DNA of 64,000 bases, from contig NC_085100.1 of the NCBI RefSeq assembly GCF_963422355.1, positions 860,683 through 924,682 of the forward strand, written 5' to 3'. The position numbers and the translations under genes are program-made. Below, in pieces: positions 1-22,972 of the stretch (position 1 is its first letter; every line of letters begins with the position of its first letter). The notes under the pieces were generated by a model. It searched no databases. It was not told the DNA's origin and saw nothing but the letters and a program-made list of their open reading frames with translations. This stretch comes from Corticium candelabrum (Eukaryota > Porifera > Homoscleromorpha > Homosclerophorida > Plakinidae).

Positions 1-10708
<10,708 letters not shown>

Positions 10709-11270
10709 CATCCTGGATCTAACGCCTTGAGAGACTCTCCACGGTTACACCAGCAAGACGGCACGCAATCACACAGAACAGTGACAACAGACTGATCCAA
10801 TTAGATTGCTTTGTCGAGTTTACAAGCAACCACCGTCAGCTGGATCCAGTAGGTGGGTCCTAGGAGACCACCTCCTTTGTTCTCACTTGACAAGGCAGCC
10901 ACACACCCAAGGCACCGTTCTTCCGTTCATGCCCATTTCCTGGTTGTCCTACCACACCCGCATTTATATTTCCATAACGGCTTGTTCTCGTCACATAGCC
11001 TAGATGATAAAATTGTATCAAGACGTTACATACAATAGCGCATATTGCATTGAAGGCGATTAGTCTTCCGAAACCCATGTAAGAGACACAAACGCAGACT
11101 GCTCATCAAATTTCAATAGTATGATGCTGCCATGAAAGCAGAGAAGACGTGGGTTTGACAACCACAACAAAGAAATAAGCAAATGCCCTGTCATCATATT
11201 CATTCTGCTTCTACATAACACGTACGCACTGCATGCTAACCAAACTAGTCTGACCTACTCATAATTTCAG
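10709..11270. other. Intergenic spacer / promoter region of the Ig-repeat gene
   Basis: These roughly 560 bp separate the stop of the Ig-protease gene from the signal-peptide exon of the Ig-repeat gene, both on the minus strand. The spacer must hold the 3' UTR of the first and the promoter of the second. No clear TATA box or domain-bearing reading frame is seen. Confidence 0.5.
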
Positions 11271-14200
11271 TCATTTTCTGTTGCTATTCTTAGTTTGAAC
11301 AGTATCATTCTTCTTTGTGCGAACATCACAAGGGCTGCCATTTTCGACTATTCCCCCAGAGTTTTTTATCCAGTGACATAGCTGCAAGAACTTTGCCTGA
11401 TCAATAGCAACTGCCCTGTTGGTAGTTGAAGTACCTACTCCTGTGTGAACAAAGACAACGGCAACATCTGAGTCGTTGACATATGGAAGGTACATTCCTG
11501 CTCCACTAGCACCAGATGCCGAATCACAAGTGTGACCATAAACCAGTTCACTGCCAGGAATAAGAGGAGAGCCAACAGGGCAGGTTGACTGCCACATAGT
11601 TGGTTTAGCAATGTTGTATTGCCGATCAACCGGATATTGATTTAATGTCACAGTTTCATCCACTACACTAGTCGGTTGTGCCTCTCTGAATGTGATGTAG
11701 TGACCAACTGAAGCGTTCAGCACAATCAAACCTACAGCCATTCAACAGTTTCACATATTCTCTTACAAGAACACCTAACAATTCTCTGAAATTCTCACCA
11801 TAATCAAACCCCGGGTGAGCACCATCGTGATAGCCCTTAACTGTATACAGCTATATCAATTCAACAGTCACCATTTCTACTGTAAACTACATTCACACAA
11901 TTAAGTCCATACTTTTGTCCAGCTATATTGACCATAAGGAAAAGGATTGGAAGAGTTGCCATTTGCAGCTGGATAGAACACGATGTTGTGATAAAATTTC
12001 TTTTGGCCATCAGTGATACAGTGACCAGCTGTGAGAACATGCCGATCATTAATTAATGTTCCTGTGCAGAATGACGACTCAACTGAATTTCTAAAATTAA
12101 ATCACAAAATAGTTTACAGGCACCCTGTTCTCATTAAGACATAAACAGATATATTATCAACCTTTCTGTATACGAAATAACACCAGCTGCACGATGTGGC
12201 CATAATTGGGTGTCCAGAACAATAGTCCGATCATCACTATTGCCCAAAACAGATCGCTTTGTCTTGCTCATTCTCAACTTCAACAGTGAAGCATCCACAT
12301 AATTAGTACATTTCTTCTGACGTTGACCTCTATTAACCAAAATCTCATTATTTGGTCCATCTTCAAACCAACTGTCCTCAGCATCAAAGTTGGTGAGACG
12401 ACCCGATGAATCAATTTCAGTCCAACGTAAGCTTTCCCTTTTGTCTCTAGAACCAAATCCTGGAAGCCTTTGTGTAGCTACTGTCAAGTTTGGATAAGCA
12501 AAATTAAATGCCTCATTACCTATAACAGAATTTCAATAGCAGCAATTCTTACAATAACTCTACATGCAAAGACCCCGTTTAAGGTGCCCCTTAAAATAAT
12601 TATCAACGCTGAGGGTGCCTTTATTAGAAACCTAAAATAATTATGATAATCCATCTGGTTGGCGCCTTAGTAAGGGGCTAGCCTACTAGTAGTTCCATAG
12701 AGGTCTTCCAGCAGTGTACTACCTACATACAAGCACTTCAGTGTATGATGCAAGACTCATCTAATAGTTGAGTGCCCCTAAAAACAATTGTCATTGCCAA
12801 ATGTGCCTTGATTGAAGTCTCCAAAATAATTTGGGGCACAGATGGGGCACCTTATCCTAATAATTAAGAAACACCTAGCTTAAATAGGTACTTTGCTGTA
12901 AGTTAGCAATCATACTACACCATCTTACCAGCTTGAACATACACTTGCACTTCTTGTTGTTCAATTCCAGCTTCATTATCTGCCTCGCAAATGTAAGTGC
13001 CCGCATCATCTAGCTGAAAGTCAGAGATAACCAATTCTATCGTCTCTTGAATCCTTCTAAGCTTTACTCGTCCACTTCCAGATAGCAGTCGCCGACCTTT
13101 CTTCCAAACAGATTTTGGTCGAGGATAACCACTGGCATTGCAAAGTATTTTCACTTCTGTGTTTGTGATAGCATCATATTCATAATATCTGTCCCTCACT
13201 TTCCGAAGATCTTTTAGAGACATAGTGGGCTTTCCTGAACAAAATATCCAATATATAACAATTAGCAGCAAGTACCTTACTACTGTCTCATATCCACTAT
13301 GCTATGCACTGCCACCGTGCAGCTATTCTACACGCACCATAGCAGGTGAATTCAAAACTTACATCAACATGAAATATGTTAAAATTTATTAACTTGTGTA
13401 GCACAGAAATTTCAGGACTAATAAACAGTCTAGTGTGCTGTTACATCATGTAAAGAATAGTGGTCAGTAAATGTAAAATACTTGATTGCGTGCACGTGTA
13501 CAGTATGTTCCTAACATGACTGTATACAACACACCAGACATAGAAACAAGAAAACTTACTGTGAACTCTTAATGTGCCAGTCTGCTCCATAAATCCTACT
13601 TCATTTTCTGCACGACATGTAAACTCACCCTCATCTGAAATCGATGCATTTCTCATAACAAGTGTTCCATTTTTCATCATCTACATAAAGATGACCACAA
13701 AAAATCAGTGTGGAACAAGCAGACGATAGTAACAAGATCAAAGAATTTTTCTCTCATAAACCGTTAATTAACTGAACTGGCTGTGTATGGTAAAAATACT
13801 GTACTTATAGTTCTCACAACTAAATTAATCTCACTCATTGAAACCACATCCTAAAACAAGATGGAACTAGACTACACTAACGTGGAAAAGGAAAGTCAAA
13901 GAATACAAAACTCTATAAACTCATAAAGCTTCGGCTAATAGAAATTACGTAAAATAAAGAAATACAACCAAATGAATTTGGTAAAATATTGGTCCAAAAT
14001 CCAAGTGTAACATTTCATGTCTTAATAATGTCACACAAGACTAAAGTTCACATCAAGTAGCATTTGACACTACATAACATACAAGTTTCTCATTAGCTAC
14101 TGAGTAGACAAATGTAGATACCTCTACATTGCGTCCCATGTTTACTGTTTTGTAATTTTTCATCCAGACAATGGTAGTCGAATTAGTGTTAACAAGTGGG

Positions 14201-14350
14201 CAATCCAAGATGACTGTTTCACCAACCAGGCTTGTAACATCTACTCCAGCACTGCTTCTAATCATAGCTTTAGACTCAATAACACGTGCTTCTGACTTTC
14301 GTATAACAGGAAAGCCTACACAACAAAACAGATACACTAGGTGTGCTTGT

Positions 14351-14443
<93 letters not shown>

Positions 14444-17400
14444 CAACCCTTGTCTATCTTGCAAAAACAAATGGTTTCTGTAACTAAAGATGTGACACTA
14501 AAACAACTGGTAAAAAGCTTGGGTGCTCTGCTTGAAATCATAAGAATTGTGTTTCTTGTACATTACATAAGTGGCCCAGCCATTAATTAATTCACTATTG
14601 TATATTTGCCATTTCTCGTGTGTTCAACAGGCATGCTATAATTGCACATTTGCCTATCAGTCTCACTGTATATAAACTGTTTTGTAACACTCGTGTATGT
14701 TAACATACAGGAACAATACTTCACTACAATCTTAGCTGCCTCAGTGTCAAAACATACAACATTGAAGTAATTAATGAAAAGAGTAAGCTGAGAATAATCA
14801 ATCTAATACCAAAACTCATGTACATAGGAATTTCAAGATACCTCCAACAGATATTGCCACAGATGAATTCTTTGTCAGAAAGCCATTAGACATCATACAT
14901 GTGTACTCTCCTGAGTCAAATAACTTTGTCGCAAAGATAGTCATCTTGCTGGTAGAAACTGTTTTCTTGTGAGACAAAGTGATATCAAATGCTTTTGTGT
15001 TTTGTGAATAATATACAAACAGTCCGTCTTTACGCCACATAATATTTGGATTAGTGATACCACTGCAGACAAGCACAAGCTTTATGCCTGTTGGTACTTG
15101 CACTCCAACTGCTGCATTTTTTACTAGATTGTTGTTGAAATAAACGCCATCTTTTGGATGGGTTACAAAAGCAAGTCGTACTAAACACAGCTAAAGTCAA
15201 GTCAACTTTTAACTTAACTCAATAGTAGGATAGATAGACTGTTCTTTAAAAGAGAAGTTGCTATACTCCAACATAAACGTAAGTGACAGACTACAGATTA
15301 AAAACAAAGAAACGTAAAGACAAACAGACTGATAGATGCACACACAAACAAGCACAACAAAAACAGCAAGTAAATATACAAACAAGCGGGGAGGTAAGCA
15401 GGTATAGGGACCAGCAGAATGGCATATATGTAAACAGATGCAGTAGAATGATATTTGATGCAGAAAGGCATGCAAACAAATACCGCATAACCGGTTATTT
15501 CTGCAATCATGATATTTCTGCAAATTCTGCAAAGAAATCTCGGAGCGCACAATAAAATTCGCAGATATTTGGGCCTATTCCCGGGGTCCCAGGCAGTCAC
15601 TGTTCCGACACATACATAGGTGTACCCAGTAACTGTCTTCATGGTTGGAACACAAAAATTTAATTTTCAGTAATTAAAACTTTTGTCTAAATTCTCAAAT
15701 TGCAGAAATTGAAGACTGCAAAAATAACTGGTTATACGGTATAGAACAAATACAGTACGAGTACATTTAATTTCAGTAAATTCAGCTCACATTAGCAACA
15801 ACAATAACTTCTCACCAATTTTGACATTTAACGAAACTGCAGAGAGGCCAACAGCATTATGACTTTCGCATGTATATCTACCCTCACCAGAACCATTTTC
15901 TGCTCCTTCTAGCGTAAGATATTGGGATGTCAACTTGCTGTTTGCATTGTCTAGATTCAAATTTGATGGTTTAAGCCATTTCATATCAACATCAGATTTT
16001 GAAGCTGGCACTGAGCAGTAAACATCAACAATACTGCCTTCTGGAATTGAAATAATGTTGTTGACAATTTCCTGTTCTAGAGATACTAGCTGAGGTTTTG
16101 GCAAACCTGCAAAGTAAACATAATTACAAATAGATAGAAATAATACAAAGAACTAGAACTGTGCATGCACAAACACAAAAACACTGCACATCAGTTATTG
16201 AGAAATTCAACAAATGAATTGCATAAATTAACCCTAAGAAATAACGTACTAGCTGTGGTAGGTTACATAAGATCGTTGGTACAACATTGCTATTCACAAT
16301 GCAACAGCATTGGCAAACTATGGTGTCGAAGCAGTAATAAACCACTGCAAGAAAGAAATCAAGTAAAACATACCTCCACTCGATCAATAATGTTACAATG
16401 ATTTATTCACACTTAAGTTCTTACAGTCATATCTACCAAATGCATATTAAATTGTATCCAACAAATGCACAGACATTAATCTCTAACCTTCCAATACAAC
16501 TTCTATGTCCTGCCTGTCTTCGCCCATGCTATTAGTTGCAATGCAAGTGTACGTTCCCATATCAGCCGGTGTAGCTCCACCAATTCGTAGTTGTCCATTA
16601 TTCCGAACACGTATTCTCTTGCTCCTTCTAATCAGCAAGCCATCTCTTTCCCAACTTGTGGAGGGATTTGGTGTGCCACTGGCTTTGCACTTAATAAACA
16701 ATGTACCCTTAGCTCTAACATATGCTTTATGAGCACCAATGTATGCAACCCATTTTTTCTTCTCTAACTGTGTCTGACGTCGAACTGTTCTATTAATCAC
16801 AGGCTTAGACAGTTGATAATGTATCTCAACAGTAGACTTCTTAAATAATGACCCTGCTGAGTTAGAAATAGTACACATATATGTGCCACTGTCTGACACT
16901 TGAGCATGTTTGATTATCAAAGAGCCATCCTTCTTTACAGTTACTTGAGAATACAAAGAAGATGGCAGCTGAACGCCATCTATTGTCCACAGAACAACAG
17001 GTTTGGGATATCCAGATCCACGACAGAGAATTCTAACATTGTCGGATGTGTTTGCTGTAATTGGTTGACCGATTATCCCATCTCCAGCATCAGTTTGTAG
17101 TGGTCGCAAAAACCTTGGTGGCTCTGTAAATAAATTAGCATTAATTCAATTTTTGAAGAAAAGTACAGAATGCAGAATTTTTCTACCAATTGCTTGGATA
17201 GTTGTTTGAAATTCAATTTCTTGTCTTATGTAACACTGAAACAGACCTGAATCGACAACTCTGAATGATGACAAATAGAGTGAACCGTCTGAGACAATCT
17301 GAAAAAGACAAAGTTGAATTATAAACTTCAGAACATATATCACAAAGTCCCCATCTATTCATTGACTTGTAATCCATTAATCTATTCATCTAACTGTCTA

Positions 17401-19092
17401 TCTGTCTATCTGTCTGTCTGTCTGCCAAATTTTTATATTTCATACATATGAACTATTATAAGCTATAGATACGAAAGTCCGTTATATATCAATTAGACCC
17501 ATACGGGTCTCTAAAAAATTATCAACTTAGGTTGCATGCAATTGGATATGTCACTAATGTCATTTTCTTTGCTTCGTGAGCGGTTATCTTCTGGATGAGA
17601 ACATTTGCGTTGCACCTTTGGAGAGCTACAGCAAATCTTCTTCTCCAGTAGCACTTGAAATCTTTGTCACTGTTACCAACGTCAATGTTTTACTTAGTTG
17701 AGATAATTGAGACAGGAATGATTGTGCTTGTCTCCCCCAACGACTGAAGTGTTCCATAACTAGAGGCATGAAGTTGAGGTATAATCCACCGGCAGAACCT
17801 TCAACTGGTATTTCTCAACTTTCCTCTCTTCCCTTCTTACCGCTGCTGCCCCGTCTTCTCGGGCTGCTCTTGACAAGATATCGGCACACCATGGGTGGGC
17901 CAAAGACACATCTAGTTCAACGTCTGTTCCGGTTACTGGATCCATGATCGCTATGTCAGGTCGATCTTTGCAATCACAGTACATTTCTCTGGGCTCTTTC
18001 TTGTGGTTTATGTGTAACTGGCTCAAACATTCGGACCAAACACCTACAATGGTATTATGGGTCCAGACAGGACCTCCTCCAGTCTTACATGCCATGAGAT
18101 GGTATCCCTCAGAATCCAGGTCTTTTCCGCAATGGCATCTTGTAATCCATTTTGAGGAGTCTACCGGCAATCCCAGTCTCAAAAAGGTCACCAACTGAAA
18201 TTCTTTTGGTTTTAGTGCAAACCTTTGTGAGTTCGGGATGGCATCTAGCCATGCTCCCGCCCCTCTTCCTTGAATTGACCTCAAACGCGATACTTCTTTT
18301 GGACAAGTAGCTGAGTCAATCCTTTCACTGACTTCAGACGTGAGCAGACTGTCTGTTAGCTTTCACTGTAATTTTATTTCAGTTGTCAAACTGGATAGGG
18401 TGGTAGTTGGGATGGATGGCTTAACGTAGTGAATGACTAATGGTGTTGTCTTCCTTGTTGGAAATCAGGCGGTCGACTACAAGACTGGTATCTGGAAAGC
18501 ACTGTGGCAACTGTGACAGAGAATGAGCCCAAGATGATACAAAGGCAAACACTGATGTGGATGAGAGCGAAGTCATACCAAAACCTCCATATCTGATAGG
18601 CCACGCTACTTGCTGCCACTGGCCTTTACTAAGAGTCTTGCAGTCTGTCTGTCTGTCTGTCTGTCAATCACATTTATTTGAACATTTATCTGTGTGTCTG
18701 TCTGTTTATCCGTTGGTCTGTCTCGCTGTCAGTCTGTATATCTGTTAGTCTGTCTGTAATTCAGATACAGTTCTCACTCTGCACTTTGAAGCAATGTTCT
18801 TCCCCTTATGAGTCCATCTAACTTCTCTTGCTCCAACATATGCTTTACCACATGGAATTATTACATTATACCCTAATCTCACAGTCTGCACATCTTGCCC
18901 TGTATCAATCCTAACGTCATAGTAAACTGGTTTGCCTACAATTTCTAAAGAAAAAATCAAAATATATTTAGCACTGCCTCGTGCATTTATAGTTCAATTT
19001 ATTTAATTAACCTGATTGACTTGTTTGGTTTGAGTTGTCAGTCTTTCCAACTGATGGGTTAGTGGAAACATCCTGCCCTTCAGTTATAACTA
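11271..19092 (-). CDS. Secreted multi-Ig protein with C-terminal trypsin-like (V8/PRSS23-type S1) protease
   Basis: About thirteen exons run from 19092 to 11271. Seven Ig domains come first, with normal cysteines (e.g. ILCNASGYP...GTYICEADNEAG at 13.2-12.9 kb). Ig1 is split between 18946-18765 and ~17315-17183, Ig2-3 lie in 17109-16483, Ig4 at ~16.1-15.8 kb, Ig5 at ~15.1-14.8 kb, and Ig6 is split (14310-14131 + ~13680-13560). After a linker with RTIVLDTQLWPHRAAGVISY, the protease follows. The His motif LTAGHC is at ~12.0 kb, the Asp motif GFDYG at ~11.8 kb and the Ser motif CDSASGASGAGMY at ~11.5 kb, ending near LQLCHWIK. These match the triad spacing and C-terminal helix of PRSS23/V8-like S1 peptidases, so it is probably active. 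The 5' end is unresolved: the first exon in view (19092-19017) starts in phase 1, and no signal peptide was linked to it. Substrate is unknown. Confidence 0.8.
12582..12851. mobile_element. Putative MITE with TTA target duplication (AGGTGCCCC termini)
   Basis: About 270 bp are bounded by AGGTGCCCC and GGGGCACC with TTA on both sides (12579-12581 and 12852-12854). GTGCC motifs and AAAATAATT blocks recur inside in both orientations. It lies in an intron of the Ig-protease gene. Terminal match is short, so this is tentative. Confidence 0.4.
14352..14438. repeat. (GT)n microsatellite
   Basis: About 43 GT units lie in an intron of the Ig-protease gene. Confidence 0.97.
15483..15739. mobile_element. 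Tc1/mariner-type MITE (TA target duplication)
   Basis: A 257-bp element has terminal inverted repeats CCGCATAACCGGTTATTTCT (left) and, read inward, CCGTATAACCAGTTATTTTT (right). TA dinucleotides flank it at 15481-15482 and 15740-15741. There is no coding capacity. TA duplication and a CCG start fit a non-autonomous Tc1/mariner element. It lies in an intron of the Ig-protease gene. Confidence 0.75.
17395..17425. repeat. (CTGT)n microsatellite
   Basis: A short tract of ctatctgtctatctgtctg type lies in the intron that splits the first Ig domain of the Ig-protease gene. Confidence 0.8.
17575..18310 (-). mobile_element. LINE remnant: C-terminal zinc knuckle and restriction-like endonuclease (RLE type)
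   Basis: The minus strand encodes a roughly 180-residue stretch starting RSIQGRGAGAWLDAIP. It contains CHC...H...C (CHCGKDLDSEGYHLMAC) followed by RPDIAIMD...ELD, a PD-x(14)-D motif. A CCHC knuckle followed by PD-x(12-14)-D is the hallmark of the endonuclease of R2/NeSL/Hero-like non-LTR retrotransposons. Similarity goes on past a stop/frameshift near 17,760 (EHFSRWGRQAQSFLSQLS, then CYWRRRFAVALQRCNANV). No reverse transcriptase is present, so this is a 5'-truncated dead copy. It sits in the intron that splits Ig1 of the Ig-protease gene. The clade is not assigned. Confidence 0.65.
18641..18760. repeat. Degenerate (CTGT)n tract
   Basis: Runs of tctgtctg with interruptions end beside the first Ig exon of the Ig-protease gene. 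A similar weaker tract lies near 19,195-19,270. Confidence 0.8.
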
Positions 19093-19262
19093 AAAATAAA
19101 CGCCAAAATGTTAATTATTAATTCATACTGTTTGAGAGGTACGTAGACACTGCACACATGCTTGACAAACTTGTGTGGTCTTTTTGCATATCTGTCTGCA
19201 TGTCTATCTCTCAATCCGTTCGTCTCTCCGACTACCTGTCAATTTGCTCGTCTGTCTGTGTC

Positions 19263-20011
19263 TCAGTCTGTCTGATTGACTGCTCTATATAGAATTGTTC
19301 GAATCATCCCGTTGTTTGCAATTGTGATCTCCTCATGCGTATCTAGCAGCCTGAAATGCCTTCTTCTAATAACTAGAGATAACTTCTTACCATCACTATT
19401 TACGTGCACGCGCATGCCGTCTCCTTTCAGATTCTCCGTCACAGTCGGCTCAAACTGCAATAAAACAGCACAACAGTACAACTACTACAGTGAATCATTC
19501 TGAACGACGCGCGCGCTAGGATTGCGTACGCAAATTTGTCTGCTGCGTGCGTTACAACGTTTAATGGCAAATCTCAATTTTCGCAACATTGTACTTTTCT
19601 ACATTCAATAAACAATTTCTAGGTGACTAAAAAGAAAAACAAAAACAAAACGAGGTCCCACCGAGATTTGAACTCGGATCGCTGGATTCAAAGTCCAGAG
19701 TGCTAACCATTACACCATGGGACCAGACGGGAGAAACGATGATAAACATTTCTAATAAATGACCTCTGTTTACCTCTCCCATCTGTTTTTTAAATATATA
19801 GCAAAATTTACAAAGAACAATAGCAAATTGACATGGACTAAAAAGATTTCTGCACAAACTGACTAATAAACTTACTTTAGCTTCAACATCAATAAGCCTC
19901 ACAAGAGAAACAACTACCCAGTACGTATACACCTCTGCCAGTCTACTAAATGAAAGACTTCATACATTGTAAACATGGCCGTCAGAATTGAAAGGAACAA
20001 ACTCACGCCAT
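19263..20011 (-). CDS. Small 88-residue protein of unknown function, three exons
   Basis: Exon 1 is only ATGGC (20011-20007) before gtgagt. Exon 2 (19945-19876) follows tcatttag and ends AAA|gtaagt. Exon 3 (19454-19263) follows ttattgcag and ends at TGA. Phases (2, 0) agree and the total is 267 nt, 89 codons with stop. The protein begins MARLAEVYTYWVVVSLVRL, which could be a signal peptide or anchor. A charged region with VIRRRHFRLLDTHEEITI follows. I do not recognise the family. A tRNA-Gln lies in intron 2. It might instead be the 5' end of the Ig-protease gene just downstream, but I found no in-phase donor to join them, so I keep it separate. Confidence 0.55.
19653..19724 (-). tRNA. tRNA-Gln (anticodon UUG)
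   Basis: The 72-nt cloverleaf reads GGTCCCATGGTGTAATGG... on the minus strand. Acceptor stem GGTCCCA/TGGGACC pairs over 7 bp with discriminator T. The anticodon stem CTGGA-CTTTGAA-TCCAG gives UUG. A box TGGTGTAATGG and B box GAGTTCAAATC are intact, and the T-stem CCGAG/CTCGG pairs. A run of T (cgttttgttttt) follows as a Pol III terminator. From memory it matches the usual animal tRNA-Gln(UUG) sequence base for base. It lies in intron 2 of the 88-aa gene, same strand. Confidence 0.97.
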
Positions 20012-20276
20012 AATGGTGCGAAGAGGTATCCTTCTCAGTAAACACCACAACACATGCCTAGTAGGCGGAGCTTACACCTCAGCCAGCCTTGCAGCCAATC
20101 AAACAATTCCAAACAATAAAAACGCAAATTCATATTGAAAAGGACGCTGTGTCCTAAACTAGCAGTCAACTTGCAAAACAACGAAATACAATGTAGAGCA
20201 GTACAGCAAAAGAGTATTCGAATCGAGCAGTCCACATGTTACAGCTAATAGTTTTAACCATACAGTTTATAGTCAT

Positions 20277-22972
20277 TCAAGCAACTTGAGACAATTGGGC
20301 AACTCTGGAATGACATAGTGGACAAGAGCCGTTCAGTGTAGATTCTCCAGACAGTACAGACACCTGAATTCGAAAGCAAGCCCTAAAGACACTGATGACA
20401 AAAAGCCCCGACAGTATCATTACCTGTTCTTCACCGTTGGCTGATCGGAATGGGTCGATACAAACTTCACAAAACGTGTGGCCACATGGAATGAGCTGCT
20501 TCACACCAATCTTTGCATCTCGACGTTTGTGTGTTGACAGGCATACAATGCATTTGAGCAAGTGCTGGTCTGAGACTGCTCCCAGATGGCGTAGTTCAGA
20601 TGATGCACCCAACACAACTGGATATGCTTTTCGTACAATAGCCACTCGTGCTACAGCATTGATTATACGTGACTTATCGATTGGGAAATCATTTTCAAGC
20701 TTCTTCATTGTTTCCATGAATATTCCTTGCAAATCTGAAGGTTCCACGGGATCATCAAACTGATAGGAACCTTCCCATTTGGCTGGAAAGCTTTTGTTTT
20801 GAAGTCGATGATACTTCTTTTTGATCTTGTTGACAGCTCTGTAGAAACCACTAGTAGTTTCAGCAAGCATCTCCTTCTCGTGGAAGTGAAAGGTGGGGTT
20901 GCAATGTAGATTGCTGTCATGCTCCATACGGTGCCGAACACAAGTAATAAGAGTGCCCTTCCTGTTAAACACAGCAGTACAAGGAGCATAGTTGGAAATC
21001 TCCATGTTAAGTTTCTAAACAAAAAGCAATACAAATTTGTATTAATAACTAATGACTAATTCAACTTGTATTAACAACATATCAGCAAACAAACAATGAC
21101 TAACATTGCCTTATTGTAATTTAACTTGTACCTCAAAATCTTTCATAGCAGCATCCTGCCGATCTTTCAATTGAACTGGACTTTTCACAACATTTGACCC
21201 CAACTCATTTGCCCATTCATTGATATCAGCAGCATGCAGAGCACCAAGCATTTCGATGGCTGAAGCTCTGGCTATATGAAATGATCTGTGAACTGTCGGG
21301 TCATCTGAATCAGCATGGTATCGATCGAGATATTGATTGAGATATTGATTAACAGTAATAAAAAACCGAAAGACTTGATGGACAAAGAAGTCCTCCTTTG
21401 GTATCATTGCTTTCTGGATGACTTCTCCAAAGTGAATTGGCTTGTCAAGATCAAAATACTCACTAATGAGAATGTTGAAAACTAACAACCAAATTATTTC
21501 ACTGTAATGGATGCCAAGTAGATCCCTTTCTGGTATTTTAGACTCCAACATGTTGTCTATGGTAGAAATGAGTTCATCAAGACGAGATTCAAAATCTTCG
21601 GGAGATCGATCTTTCATTGGGACACGTTGAACTTTAATCTCACGATAGTAATCATTTAGCTCCTCTTCTGGGCAGTGAGTATCATAGAATTCCTTTGTTG
21701 TTTGCTCAATCGTTGCAGATGCATATTCAGTTCTGTTTGAAATGATGATAAGATAAGGCTTCACAGCATGAGCGTTGTTGGTTTGATCCAGAGCAAATCT
21801 GCACACTTCCTCAATACAGCGGACATCAGACAGATCATCACGAGTGACATAAATGACCACTTCGCTACTAACATAGGCCATTCGTGGCAAAAACTTCTCA
21901 ACCACAACAGATCGCTTATGACGAACCATTTCATGGGTCCAGAGAGCTCTGTCAAGCAAACAAACGGATCTTCATACTTTTTTACAAATCAGTGAACAAG
22001 TGTGACAGGTTAGCTAGTATGGCTAAATAAATAATTATGTACGCGCCCTACTATTACATAGATCTGTGTTAATAATTAATTAAGTAATCTTAAGGCAGCT
22101 GAATTGTAACCAGTACCACATATACATGACAATACAACTGTTGCATCTACTCATGAGTGACTGTGAAGAGAACAGACTGCACATTCCAGCATGTCAATGC
22201 CTCTGCAACATGTCAACACTCAAAGGACTACAAATTTGTACCATATTGTACCTTACATACATACCCTAGTCAAAAGATCATTGTCAGATCCCCAATCTAC
22301 AACATGCTTGCAAATCTACTCTTTCTTCCTAGAATAATAACATTAAAAACAATTTTCCTTTTAAAAAGTTCACTTTCCACCCTGTTACTATTTGGTAACT
22401 AAAGCAGTAGTAATGAGTTGGTCATGAATTCCCAGCATGCTAAATACCTGTTCTAACAGCTGTTCTCTTAGTGGCAACAGACATAATGATGTTACTCGGT
22501 CACACTCCTGTCTAGCACGTTGCTCCAATCAAGGACATGTGTAGGGGACGAGGCTACACATTTGCAGTACTGTACAGGCAAAAACAGAGTTCACCTACGT
22601 GTCCAAGAGCTCCTTAGGTGCCACCCTGCCACCTTCTCCTTCACAGTCCAATAACCGTACAAACCGGCCGCTTTTCCGCATCCTTCCATGATACGAGTTG
22701 ACATCTGAAGACGTCGGAGTCATGGTTCCATCTCCTGCAACGTTTGGTCGACCGCCGCCCGTGCCAAGCCGTTTGAGTATTTCTGCGCAAATGAAACTCT
22801 TGCCGGCGTGCGTTCGACCAAGAAAAGAGACCACGTTGCTAACGGGGTTCCCTCTTTCTTGAGATTCTTCTCCCGCCGCTTTCCAGCCTTCTCCATTTAT
22901 CGCCAAGCGACAAATACCGTCACTTTCGAGAACGAATCGAGTTAACTTATTTGCACACAACGAGCTCATCAT
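20277..22972 (-). CDS. GBP-like large GTPase with C-terminal RING finger (probable E3 ubiquitin ligase)
   Basis: Exon 1 (22972-~22599) begins MMSSLCANKL and has the P-loop GRTHAGKS and switch motif LLDCEGEGG, like the LLDTEG of guanylate-binding proteins. A small exon (~22517-22448) bridges to 21975-21132, which carries VVIYVTRDD. The RD there may be the GBP/atlastin-type G4 motif, since no N/TKxD is evident. A helical region follows. The next exon (~21015-20428) ends in the RING half CIVC...CGHTFCEVC. An intron with clean sites then leads to the last exon, CPLCHS (~20350-20277). RNF112 combines the same two domains in the opposite order. Likely role: nucleotide-regulated ubiquitin ligase, perhaps in defence or membrane work; this is inference. 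The joint before the 21975 exon is not phase-resolved. Confidence 0.78.

Noticed and set aside
15209-15642. Overlapping frames on both strands of about 65-115 residues
   Set aside because: They lie in an intron of the Ig-protease gene and overlap a MITE; composition is low-complexity and no domain is seen.
18437-18619. Short minus-strand frame in the intron holding the RLE-LINE remnant
   Set aside because: No similarity to Ig domains, protease or LINE motifs; no matching splice sites.
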